The translations under genes were made by a program, and so were the position numbers. The notes under the pieces were generated by a model. That model saw only the letters and a list, made by a program, of their open reading frames with translations. It ran no database searches and was not told where the DNA came from. Shown piece after piece: positions 36,961-48,150 of a stretch of 64,000 nt of DNA. Position 1 is the stretch's first letter. The number at the start of each line of letters is the position of its first letter. The stretch covers positions 29,078,001 to 29,142,000 of the forward strand of contig JBANAY010000003.1 of assembly GCA_037952775.1 (NCBI GenBank). Reading direction: 5' to 3'. Origin of the DNA: Clonostachys chloroleuca. Taxonomy: Eukaryota; Ascomycota; Sordariomycetes; Hypocreales; Bionectriaceae.

Positions 36961-39049
36961 TATATTAATATAACTATAAAAAATACTTTTCTAAAAATAG
37001 CTTATATATATTAAGTTATAGAGCTTAATATATTAGATAATAATATTATATTTTTTAATCTTTTTCTACTCTAATTCTCTTTCTCTTCTTTAATAAGATT
37101 ACTATAGCTAAGATATTATAACCCTAGATAGATCTTAACTAGATCTAGCTAATTAGCTAGTTTTAAGATAATTTAATTAGGCTTAACTAAGATATAGTTT
37201 AGCTAGCCTTAGAGATATATTTTTATTATTTTTAATAAGATCTAATTAAAATACTTTTTAATCTCTATTTTTTAAATTTAATTATTTAAAATAATTTTAG
37301 AACTAGAACTAGATAAATTTTCTACTATCTTATAAATCTATATATTATAATCTGTTTTACTATAGATACTATATTACTAAGTATCTTACTCTTAATAAGA
37401 TCTCTAATCCTAATCTATATAATCTTCTATTTATATCTACTTTTAAATATCTTTTTTTAATTATAATATTCTATAATTTCTATATACTAAAAGAGCTTTC
37501 TTTATATAAGTATAGCTTCTTAGTTCTCTAGTACTTATTTAATTACTAATTTATCTTTTTAAGTTTATTAATTTCTTTCTTTAGAAATATAAATTTATAT
37601 ATAACTTACTATATATTCTTTATAATCTATTTAATACTTTTAATAATTAAATTTAAAAAGTTATTCTAATAGTATTATATTTATTTCTTAAGATATTTAA
37701 ATTATAAAGTTATTTCTAATAGATTTATTAAAGTCTTTAATTACTAAATAATAAATAGTTTAAAGAATAATTCTAATAATATTAGTATACTTATTTATAT
37801 ATCTAGCTTTAAAATTATACTCTCTAGATTTAAAAAAATAAATCTAATCTTTTAAAATACTTCTAATATATTCTTTTTAATAAAAAAAAATTAAATACTA
37901 TTATAAATATTAAAAAGAAATCTTTCTTTATAATATAGATAATCTAGATCTTTATTAGATATTTAATTTCCTAATTATATATCTTTTTTAATAAATTAAA
38001 ATAATTAATATTTAGTAATTAAAATAAATAAGAAGAATAAGAAAGTATATAGAAAATAATAATATTATTCTTCTTATAGTATTTCTTAAACTTTATTAAG
38101 TAATAATTCTTATAGTTATTTAATATAAAAAGATAATATTTATTCTTAGTTTTAATTTAAATATTTTTATTAAAATATTTAATTTAATTTATAGTAATTA
38201 TATTTAAGATTTAATTATTTTTACTAATAGAAATTCTCTAGTTAAATAATAAGTTAAATTCTTAAATTTAGAATAAAAATAATATTAGTTTTTTATTATT
38301 AGAAAGAATAGAATTATTTAGCTAATTATATTAATTATTTAGATTAAAAAAATCTATTTCTAATTATTAAATTATATTAATTTAAATCTTACTACTTAAT
38401 TAGAATATATAATTATAGTATAAATATTAATCTAATCTATAAGAAAGCTAGTTTTATTAAAATTATAGATATTCTTATTAAGAATACTATATTTAGTTAT
38501 TATATTCTATATAAAATTAAATTATAATTAGATAATCTTAGAATCTTTATATAAAGCTCTCTAATAATTAATTTATAAGATAGAATTATTTTAAATAGTA
38601 ATTAATACTTAATAAAGTAAAAAGCTTAATTAATACTAATATACTCTATATTATAATTATATAGTAGGAGATTTACTATATCTTCTATCTTAAATAATTA
38701 TAGGGAAAATACTTAAGAATCTAGATTAAGAACCCTCTTAATAATAATCTATTTTTCTAAATTAGTAAGACTTTAATTATTAGATTAATAATTAAATTAA
38801 GTAGTATAACTATATTTTTAATAAGCTAAAGTTATATAATTAATCTTATAGATTACTATAGTCTTTTAGATATTTAATTTTAGATTCTCTTTTAAGATTT
38901 AAAGTACTATAGTAATTTAATATTTTTTATTAGTTTATAATATTATTTTTAGTAAAATAAAATAGATAAAAAGTTAAAGAGTTAAAAATTTAGAAAAAAT
39001 ATTATATATACTAATTTATTATATATACTAATAGATTATATTATAATTA

Positions 39050-40152
39050 ATTATATATAAATAAATATTAAATTAATATTAAATCTATATTATTTCTAAT
39101 AAAAATATTCTATAGCTATAAATATATACTATATTTATAAAGATAAAATACCTAATAATTTTAAATAACTAACTTTTCTTATTTCTAAATATATATAATT
39201 TTAAATTAAATTAAATTAAATTCTAATATACTTTAATCTAATATAAATAATATTTTAATTTAAATAGAATTAAAAAAAAATATAAAATTTAAATAATTAA
39301 TTTTTAAAAACTATTTTTATTCTAATTATCTTAATATAATATATAATATATTAAAACTATAAGTTATATATTAATCTATAGTAGATCTATATAAAAGAAT
39401 AGTTATTCTTAAGATATAGTATTTATTTAAATTTATTTTAATTCTTTATAAGTTTCTATAGTAATAATTATATATAATAAACTATATAAAGTAATAAACT
39501 AAGTAAATATAATTATTAGATCTATAATATTAAAAGTAGTTTTATTATTATAAATAAACTTTTAATTAATTAGAAGAATATATTATAAATATATTTAGTA
39601 AATAGCTATATTAGATTATTTTAAATAATTATTATTATTATTTTAAAGATCTTATTAAAAGTATTAATTAAATTCCAAGAGATTAGAATATTTATATTAA
39701 ATATTATAACTATTTAAGATATTTTCCTTATAATTTATAAAGTATATACTATTTTATATTTTATCTAATATAATAGTACTTACTAGATATCTAGTAATTA
39801 ATTAATTAATTAATTAATAGTAAGAATATAATTAATTAATTAATTATAATAAACTTTAAATTAGAAAAAAAAGATAATTATTATTATTAGATAATAAATA
39901 TCCCCTCTTAGAGATTATAACTATAATTAAGATATTTATATATCTAGCTATACTATATAAATATCTTCTATTATTAGAGTTTTTATAAAATTAATATCTA
40001 TATTTAAGCTAAAAGTATAATATTTTAACTTTATTTTATAATATTAAAGGTTTAAATATAAACTATTAATTATATTCTTAAAAAATATATATTAGATTAT
40101 ATATTATTTAATCTTAGAATATATTTTTATTTATAATAAAACTAATAAAAAA
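39050..40152 (+). repeat. family A repeat (A6), nearly full length
   Basis: It begins at the end of Fot1/pogo copy 3 and can be followed to the TTATAATAAAACTAATAAAA end at about 40,152. It is non-coding and extends by about 90 bp relative to A12 in the CTTACTAGATATCTAG region. Confidence 0.65.
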
Positions 40153-40157
40153 AATTA

Positions 40158-40820
40158 TATACTATATTAAGATAATTAGAGTAAAAATAGCTTTTAAAAA
40201 TTAATTATTTAAGCTTTATATTTTTTTTAGTTATATTTAAAATAAGATATTATTTATATTAAATTAAGATATATTAGAGTTTATTTTAATTTAATTTAAA
40301 ATTATATATATTTAGAAATAAGAAAAATTAATTACTTAAGGTTATTAGTTATTTTATCTTATAAATATAATATATATTTATAGCTATAGAATATTTTTAT
40401 TAGAAATAATATAGATTTAATATTAATCTGATATCTACTTATATATAATTAGTTATACTATATAATAAATTATTATTATTATTTTAAGAGTTTTATTAGA
40501 AATATTAATTAAGCTTTAAGAAATTAGAATATTTATATTAAATATTATAATTATTTAAATACTTATTAAATATTTAGTAATTAATAATAAGATATAATTA
40601 ATTAATTAATTATAATAAGCTTTAAATTAGAAAATAAAAATAATTATTATTATTAAATAATAAATTCTTAGAAATTATAATTATAATTAGAGTATTTATA
40701 TATCTAGTTATATTATATAAATATTTTCTATTATTAGTATTTTTATAAAATTAATATTTATACTCTAGCTAAAAGTATTATATTTTAACTTTATTTTATA
40801 ATATTAAAGATTTAAATATA
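40158..40820. repeat. family A fragments in opposite orientations (A7 minus, A8 plus)
   Basis: 40,158-40,470 is the tail of a minus-strand A copy, ending in the ATTAATCTGATATCTACTT block. 40,472-40,820 is a plus-strand internal A fragment. Nothing coding. Confidence 0.5.
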
Positions 40821-40821
40821 A

Positions 40822-42556
40822 ATTAATTTAATTTAATATATTATCTATTAGAACTATATATAATAACTTAGATTATAATAATTATTAAATATTAAAGAAA
40901 TATTTATATAGTTCTCTATAAATATAATAAAGATTAAGATTATTTATATATTTTTCTAATAACTAGTTACTAGATAGAGTAATAGATCTAGTAAATATAA
41001 TTATTAAACTTATATAAAAAAGAATAGTTTTATTATTATAAATAAACTTATAATAGATTATAAGCTTAAGTAATTAATATATAAAAAGAGATTCTAATAG
41101 TTATTATTAATAATAATTATTATATATATAAGAATATTATATAGTATAACTAATTATATATAAATAGATATTAGATTAATATTAAATCTATATTATTTCT
41201 AATAAAAATATTCTATAGCTATAAATATATACTATATTTATAAAAATAAAATAACTAATAATCTTAAATAATTAGTTTTTCTTATTTCTAAATATATATA
41301 ATTTTAAATTAAATTAAAATAAACTTTAATATATTTTAATTTAATATAAATAATATTCTAATCTAAATATAATTAAAAAAAATATAAAGTTTAAATAATT
41401 AATTTTTAAAAATTATCTTTATTCTAATTATCTTAATATAGTATATAATATATTAAAACTATAAATTATATATTAGATTATAATAGATTTATATAAAAAA
41501 GTAATTATTCTTAAGATATAGTATTTACTTAAGCTTATCTTAATTCTCTATAAGTTCCTATAATAATAATTATAAATAGTAAGCTATAATAAATAATAGA
41601 TTAAGTAGATATAATTACTAGATTTATAATATTAAAAGTAGCTTTAATATTATAAATAAGTTTTTAATTAATTAGAAGAATATATTATAGATATATTTAA
41701 TAAATAGCTATATTAGATTATTTTAGATAATTATTATTATTATTTTAAAGATTTTATTAGAAATATTAACTAGATTTTAAAAGATTAGAATATTTATATT
41801 AAATATTATAATTATTTAAATACTTACTAGGTATTTAGTAATTAATTAATTAAATAATTAATAATAAGATATAATTAATTAATTAATTATAATAAACTTT
41901 AAATTAGAAAGAAAATATAATTATTATTATTAAATAATAAGTTTTTTCTCTTAAGGATTATAACTATAGTTAGATTATTTATATATTTAGCTATATAAAT
42001 ATCTCCTATTACTAAAGTTTTTATAAGATTAATATCTATATCTAGATTAAAAGTATAATATTTTAATTTTAGCTTATAGTATTAAAGGTTTAGATATAGA
42101 CTATTAATTATATTTTTAAGAAATATATATTAGATTATATATTATCTAATCTTAGAATATACTTTTATTTATAATAAAACTAATAAATATATATATATAT
42201 ATAAGAATCTAGTTATAATAATTAGACTCTAATTATAAAGAATAATAATATTAGAAGTATCTATTATTATTATTATAAGAGATAGTTAGTAATAATAAAC
42301 TTAAAGAGATAAATTAATTATAGAATATAATAAATACTCTCTTTTAGAATTTATAATTAAATTATATACTTAGTAAGCTCTTTTTAAAGTTTTTAGAAAT
42401 ATTATTATCTTATTTTAGTTTATATAAATAAAAAAATAAAAAAAAATAGAATTAAAGATTAAATATAGATTAAAACTTAATTAAAATAAATTATATAGAT
42501 CTAATTATATATAATCTAATTTTAGAATATTTTTTAAATATAATAAAAATCTTTAA
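40822..42556 (-). repeat. family B repeat (B5), interrupted by a complete A repeat (A9, 41,138-42,190, plus)
   Basis: The minus-strand B copy runs from about 40,822 to 41,136, and from 42,195 to 42,556 it resumes with CTAGTTATAATAATTAGACT and the remaining 5' portion. The inserted A copy is nearly full length. The words TATATAAGAAT flank it on both sides, consistent with a duplicated target of about 8-11 bp. Confidence 0.6.
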
Positions 42557-44010
42557 AAAAATATATTAAAATTATAAATTATATATTAAATTATAAATCT
42601 ATATAAAAAGATAATTATTTTTAAAATATAATATTTATTTAAATTTATAAAATAATAAACTAAATAAATATAATTATTAGATTTATAATATTAAAAATAG
42701 TTTTATTATTATAAATAAGTAATTAATTAATTAAAAAGATATATTATAAATATAATTAATAAATAATTATATTAAATTTTTTTAAATAATAATAATTATT
42801 ATTTTAAAAGTTTTATTAAAAATATTAAACTCTAAAAGATTAAAATATTTATAAATAATATATATTTTTTATTAGTTTTATTATAAATTAAAATATATTT
42901 TAAAATTAAATAATATATAATCTAATATATATTTTTTAAAAATATAATTAGTAATTTATATTTAAATCTTTAATATTATAAAATAAAGTTAAAATATTAT
43001 ACTTTTAATCTAGATATTAGATATTAAGTTTATAAGAACTCTAATAATAAAATTTTTTTATATAATATAATTAAATATATAAATATTCTAATTATAATTA
43101 TAATTCTTAAAAAAGAAAACTTATTATTTAATAATAATAATAATTTTTTCTTTTTAATTTAAAATTTATTATAATTAATTAATTAATTAATTAATTATAT
43201 TTTTATTATTAATTATTTAATTAATTAATTACTAAATATTTTAAATAATTATAATATTTAATATAAATATTTTAATTTCTTAAAATCTAATTAATATTTT
43301 TAATAAGATTTTTAAAATAATAATAATTATTATTTAAAATAATCTAATATAATTATTTATTAAATATATTTATAATATATCTTTCTAATTAATTAAAAAT
43401 CTATTTATAATAATAAAATTATTTTTAATATTATAAATCTAGTAATTATATTTATTTAGTTTATTATTTTATATAATTTATTATTTATAATTATTATTAT
43501 AAAAATATATAAAAATTAAAAATAAATTTAAATAAATATTATATTTTAAAAATAATATTTTTTTTATATAAATTTATTATAATTTAATATATAATTTATA
43601 GTTTTAATATATTATATATTATATTAAGATAATTAGAATAAAGATAATTTTTAAAAATTAATTATTTAAAATTTTTTTTTTTTAATTATATTTAGATTAA
43701 AATATTATTTAAATTAGATTAAAATATATTAAAATTAGATTAAAATATATTAAAATATATTTTAATTTAATTTAAAATTATATATATTTAGAAATAAAAA
43801 AATAAATTATTTAAAATTATTAATTAATTTATTTTTATAAATATAGTATATATTTATAATTATAGAATATTTTTTATTAAAAATAATATAGATTTAATAT
43901 TAATTTAATATCTATTTATATATAGTTAGTTATACTATATAATAATTAGAAATAATATAAATTTAATATTAATCTAATATTTATTTATATATAGTTAGTT
44001 ATACTATATA
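42556..44010. repeat. family A fragment (A10, plus) and full A copy (A11, minus)
   Basis: 42,556-42,860 matches an internal A segment. 42,868-43,940 is a full minus-strand A copy, and its last 60 bases (TTAATATTAATCTAATATTT block) are repeated once more at 43,945-44,010. This is the most AT-rich part of the window. No coding sequence. Confidence 0.55.
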
Positions 44011-44027
44011 TATATATATATATTTTA

Positions 44028-44975
44028 GAAAGGTTTTTACTATATTTAAAGAATATTCTAAGATTAGGCTATATATAATTAGATCTATATAATTTATTTT
44101 TAACTAAATTTTAATTTATATCTAATCTTTAACTTTATTTTTTTTTATCTTTTTATTTATATAAGTTAAAATAAGATAATAATATCTTTAAAAACTCTAA
44201 AAAGAGCTTAGTAAATATATAATTTAGCTATAGATTTTAAAGAGAAATACTTATTATTTATAATTAACTATAATATCTCTCTAAGCTTATTATTACTAAT
44301 TCCTAATTACTAACTATTAACTATCTCTCCTTATAATAATAATAGATATCTCTAATATTATTATTCTCTATAGCTAGAGCCTAGTTATTATAAATAACTA
44401 GATCCTTATACTTATAATAATTATTATTAATAAGAACTATTAGAATCTTTTTTTAAATATTAATTATTTAAACTTATAATCTATTATAGATTTACTTATA
44501 ATAATAAAGCTATTCTCTCTTATATAAATCTAATAGTTATACCTACTAGAGCTATTATTCTATCTAGTAGTTAGCTAATAAGAAGATATATAGATAATCC
44601 TAGTCTTTAATATACTTATAGAGAATTATATAAATATTTTTCTAATACTTAATAATTATTATAATTTAATATATTATATATAGTATTAGTAAGTAATATA
44701 CTAAATTAAATTAATTTAGATTAAAATAGCTTTTTAAATTTAAAAGTTATTAGTTAGTAATATTAGATAGATAGAAGAGAATTAATTAAATAGAATAAAA
44801 TTATTAAAAAGTTTATTAAAAGGAAAAATTAAATTAAATAAAATTAATTAGATAGTATTTAGAATTATAATAAATTAATTAATTATTACTATAGAATATT
44901 TAAAGAATATAATAACTAATTATAAAGTTACTATATATTAATTAAAAGACTAAATATAAATTTATATAATAAGTT
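44028..44975 (+). repeat. family B repeat (B6), full length
   Basis: It begins TTTTTACTATATTTAAAGAA and continues through all B blocks to about 44,975. It is among the less mutated B copies, with the CCTAGTCTTTAATATAC and GATCCTTATACTT blocks intact. Non-coding. Confidence 0.65.
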
Positions 44976-45411
44976 ATATTATATAATAATTAATAAATTA
45001 TATTATATTTAAAATTTAGAATAATTTTATTTAAAATTTAAAAAAAAAAAATCAAAAAATATATTTAGTTTTTTTAATTAAAGATTTTTTTTTTTAAATT
45101 ATTAAATACTTCTATTATTATTTTTATTCTAATCTAGCCTAATCTAAGAGCTTAAGAGCTAGTACTAGAACTTAGTTCTGAGAATTATCTACTATAGTTA
45201 ATCGCTATAACAGTATATATAACTTCAAGCGTACTGTATCCTGCCTCGGATCACTTATATTGAACGAAAGGATTGCATGGATAAGTGATTGAACGATAGC
45301 TAACGACTGAACGACTTAGCCGCCTCGTCTTCCAAGGCCTGGGATTTTCAACTTAAGACTGTCAACAAGAAACCTGAATGCAGCTCTTGGAAAATGGAAA
45401 AAAACTCCTAG
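44976..45411. other. left boundary between AT-rich block and gene island
   Basis: Homopolymer-rich A/T sequence runs to about 45,110. Composition then rises to normal over roughly 100 bases, with the first clear CpG sites near 45,200. 45,240-45,411 is ordinary intergenic sequence and presumably the 3' untranslated end of the amidase gene. No gene seen. Confidence 0.6.
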
Positions 45412-47415
45412 TCAGCTAGACGCCTTTGCCTCCAGGCCTTTTGCGACGACAGGCGAAGGCTCCATGGGACCGAAAGTAGCATGCCAAGCACCCATTGCTT
45501 CGAACAGCTTGGCCTCTTGGTTTGCGCCGGCAATGGCAAGCATTCCAAAACCTCTTCCATTATAATTAAGGCGCCCAAGAGGCAAGGAGGCCACTGGGTA
45601 ACCTATTTTCTCGGTTAACAGAAGATTGAGAGATAGATCCTTGGAAAGGCTCACCGGCGGCGGCAGCGATTTTTGTGAACTGGCTGTCTGCGGGCCCAAT
45701 TATCACGTCGACATTGTGCTCATTCAAAATCTTGTCGATGCCTCTTGTTCTGCCCAGATCCCGGACATTCCGAAGATGAGCAACATATTCATCCGAGGAG
45801 AGGATCAGGTCCGCTGCAGAATCGATTCGCACTTGATTATGGTCTATATTGTTAACGTGGCTTCTTGTCAGCGGTTGATCGACCGATATGTAGGATGGAG
45901 CTTGCTCACTCTTAGGCCAATCTACTTTGGCATCATCTGGGACCTTGAAATTTCGGAGAGAGTTGAAATCCGTCAGATTAGTGGACTCTAGATTCTTGAG
46001 ATAAGCGTTGAAATCCTTGCTGAAGTCAGCCACTGTAACTCATTCATTAGCCGCTAAATAGTAGTCATTTCGTATCGTTTTCTATTCTTACAGAGGACAG
46101 TCAGCATGCTGTCTTGTCCGTTGAGATCGAAATCTCCTGGAAGGATTAATGGAACATTGTCGGCAGATGATTTGGCACTCGATTTGATTCGATCATAGGC
46201 GTCTTGGAAAGAACCATACTGCATGTTATTCTTAGACGCGATAGCTTTTGGCAGCCTCGTTGAACACAACTCACCATCTGATTCGTGGCATCCTCGACGG
46301 GTTTCAAAAAGCCAGCATCATGCCACCAGGTCTTGTAATCCACAAAGCCGACAGACAGATTGGACCAAGACTCTGTCACGGAGCTGGTGAAGCTTGTATG
46401 TGGAGGCGTATCGAGGATTGCGTCAAGAAGCAGTGCCACATCATATGGAGTCTTGCCCATGGGGCCGGCAGAGTCACATGTATGGGATACTGGGACGATT
46501 CCCTTCTGTGAGATGAGGCCTATGGTGGGCTTGATTGAATACAGAAGGCATCTACTCGCAGGCCAAACGAGAGAGCCGTTGGTTTCGGTGCCAAGAGAGA
46601 GTGGGCTGTATCCTGCCGCAACGGCTGCTGCGGAACCAGATGATGAGCCGGAAGGCATCTGGAAGTGGCGAGTAACGGTCAGGGTTTGATGATCTGGGGA
46701 GGGAAAAGAAACCTTTTGACATGGATTCACGTACGCTGTGCCCATCCTTGGTGTCCCCTTCCTGAGCTCCCCCACGAACGTATGGGGATTGAGTTTGACC
46801 ACCAACAGCGGACCAACCGCTCGGAAGGTCTTTGCCCCTACTTTCAAGTCAGTGATGGAGAAACAGGTCGGCCAAGGCTGTGCCAACGAATGATGGCCCT
46901 CACTTGAAGTTGGAGAGTTCCTGTATGATGTTTTGTCAACAGCGCATTCAAGCTTGTGCGGATGGGATGGACTAACACTCAAATTTGCCTTTCCAAGGAT
47001 GATCAATCCACCATCAATGAGCTTTCGTATCTCAACATCAGCCAATGCGATTGGTTGTGAGACATTCCCCGGTAGTGTGCCTTACCTTCTGAGCGACCGG
47101 AGCATTCTCGCGTCAGGAGGCTTTTGATGTTTGCATAGTAAGTGGTCGTCGCACCTTAATGATGACTGGAATTCCATGCAGGGGACTTCGCAGCCGCCCC
47201 GCAGCACGCTCGTCATCCAGGGAGGATGCCACGGCTCTCAGCGCCTGTCTTGGGGGCATGGACAGCATCGCGTGCAAGTAGCCATCGTGCTTCTCAATCT
47301 GGTCGAGACACTGGTTGACGATGTCCACGCTCTTCAGTGAGCCCGACTCGAGCAGACGCAGCAGAGACTTGGCATCAGCATTGGCGATGCTCGCAGGAAT
47401 CACTGGCTTCGACAT
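45412..47415 (-). CDS. amidase (amidase signature family), eight-exon model, possibly damaged
   Basis: Amidase-signature hydrolase, acting on amide bonds through a Ser-cisSer-Lys triad; substrate unknown. Exons, 5' to 3': 47415-47086, 47021-46977, 46920-46904 (17 nt), 46837-46735, 46658-46275, 46218-46092, 46032-45655, 45602-45412. All seven introns are GT-AG, 52-76 nt, and the phases join cleanly (524 residues). Motifs seen: GIPVIIK with catalytic Lys87, [39 protein letters not shown] with the cis-Ser, [13 protein letters not shown] with the nucleophilic Ser, and [14 protein letters not shown]. The micro-exon supplies ELSNF. The problem is directly after Lys87: the usual DN...TT.GS segment is about 13 residues short and contains an in-frame TGA (47,113-47,115). 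A 48-nt intron at 47,107-47,154 would bypass the stop but not restore the segment. It is either decayed or an unusual variant. A second amidase lies head-to-head. Confidence 0.75.
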
Positions 47416-48150
47416 GGTGCTGCAATTCAATGCGTGCGCTTCGCTTGGAGACAGTGAGTGAGACTGGAGTGAGACTGGGATATGAGGAGCAAGCAAGGGT
47501 GGTTCGAGGGAGGGGCTTGCTGACTCCCGGAAGGGATGAGGGGGACAAACGGTTGTTATAGGCCTCGAGTGCTACATAAGCTGCACATTCAAAGTCAGAA
47601 CTCAACCGCAGCTCCGTGCATGGAAGAGTACAATGCAGACGAAAACTGTTTTGATCTGGCACAGCATCACAAGCTGGTACCTTCAGGTAGAAATGCGAGA
47701 AGTTGGCGCCTGAGGCAGCAACAGACGTCACATCACCACACGCTCGCCGCTTCACTTTCCTCCCTCTCTCGCTTCATCTCCAACGCCACCTTTAGATTGT
47801 CAATTCCCTGCCCGGTCGGTCAATGGGACCCTGTTGGCTGTTTCAGTGGCCTGTCTCTTGATTACCCGGGCACCCTTTGCTTCCCCTCTCGAGCTTGGCG
47901 GATGCCGCCCTCCTTCAGCAGGATGGTGACTTGGCCAATGCAGAACGTCTTGGGCTTGGCCATGGGGACCTCTCTTGCTATGCACGCATAGAGTTCCTTC
48001 CAAGTCGGCCAAGTCGAGTATCTTGGCAGGCCGCTTCTTGATGCCTCAGCCTGGGCAGGTTTTCTTTCCATACCTGCAGATTGCTCACAGTGGCTGACCA
48101 TTCCGAAAGGCTCCCGATTGGAAACACGCTTCTGCACCCGAGCCGCCCGT
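47416..48150. other. spacer between two divergent amidase genes
   Basis: Normal GC. It must carry the promoter of the minus-strand amidase, and its right part should hold the first exons of the plus-strand amidase, but I could not recognise them. Several frames of 60-150 codons exist on both strands; none has a familiar motif and they overlap one another, so I treat them as chance. Confidence 0.4.

Larger units (their letters stand above)
26883..39048 (-). mobile_element. Fot1/pogo-type transposon (copy 3), split by Gypsy-3
   Basis: One end lies at 26,883-27,067 and the rest at 36,966-39,048; together they give a continuous element of about 2.27 kb. The terminal repeats are AATCTATTAGTATATATAAT at about 26,887 and its complement near 39,040. 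The interior aligns by eye to copy 2 along its length and to copy 1, including the roughly 340-bp segment (about 37,880-38,220) missing from copy 2. No frame survives. The 9.9-kb Gypsy-3 insertion sits near one end. Confidence 0.75.

Noticed and set aside
39050..44975. Regularly spaced repeats as a CRISPR-like array
   Set aside because: Units are about 1 kb, nested and in both orientations in a eukaryotic genome; they are interspersed transposon-derived repeats.
7150..45100. AT-rich block as mitochondrial or centromeric DNA
   Set aside because: The content is readable as RIP-mutated nuclear retrotransposons with directional C-to-T changes; no mitochondrial genes or satellite arrays were seen.
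45626..45991. 121-codon plus-strand frame opposite the amidase
   Set aside because: Complement of the conserved amidase C-terminal exon; no family resemblance.
47536..47991. 151-codon plus-strand frame between the amidases
   Set aside because: No recognisable motif, overlapping frames on both strands, irregular composition; treated as chance.
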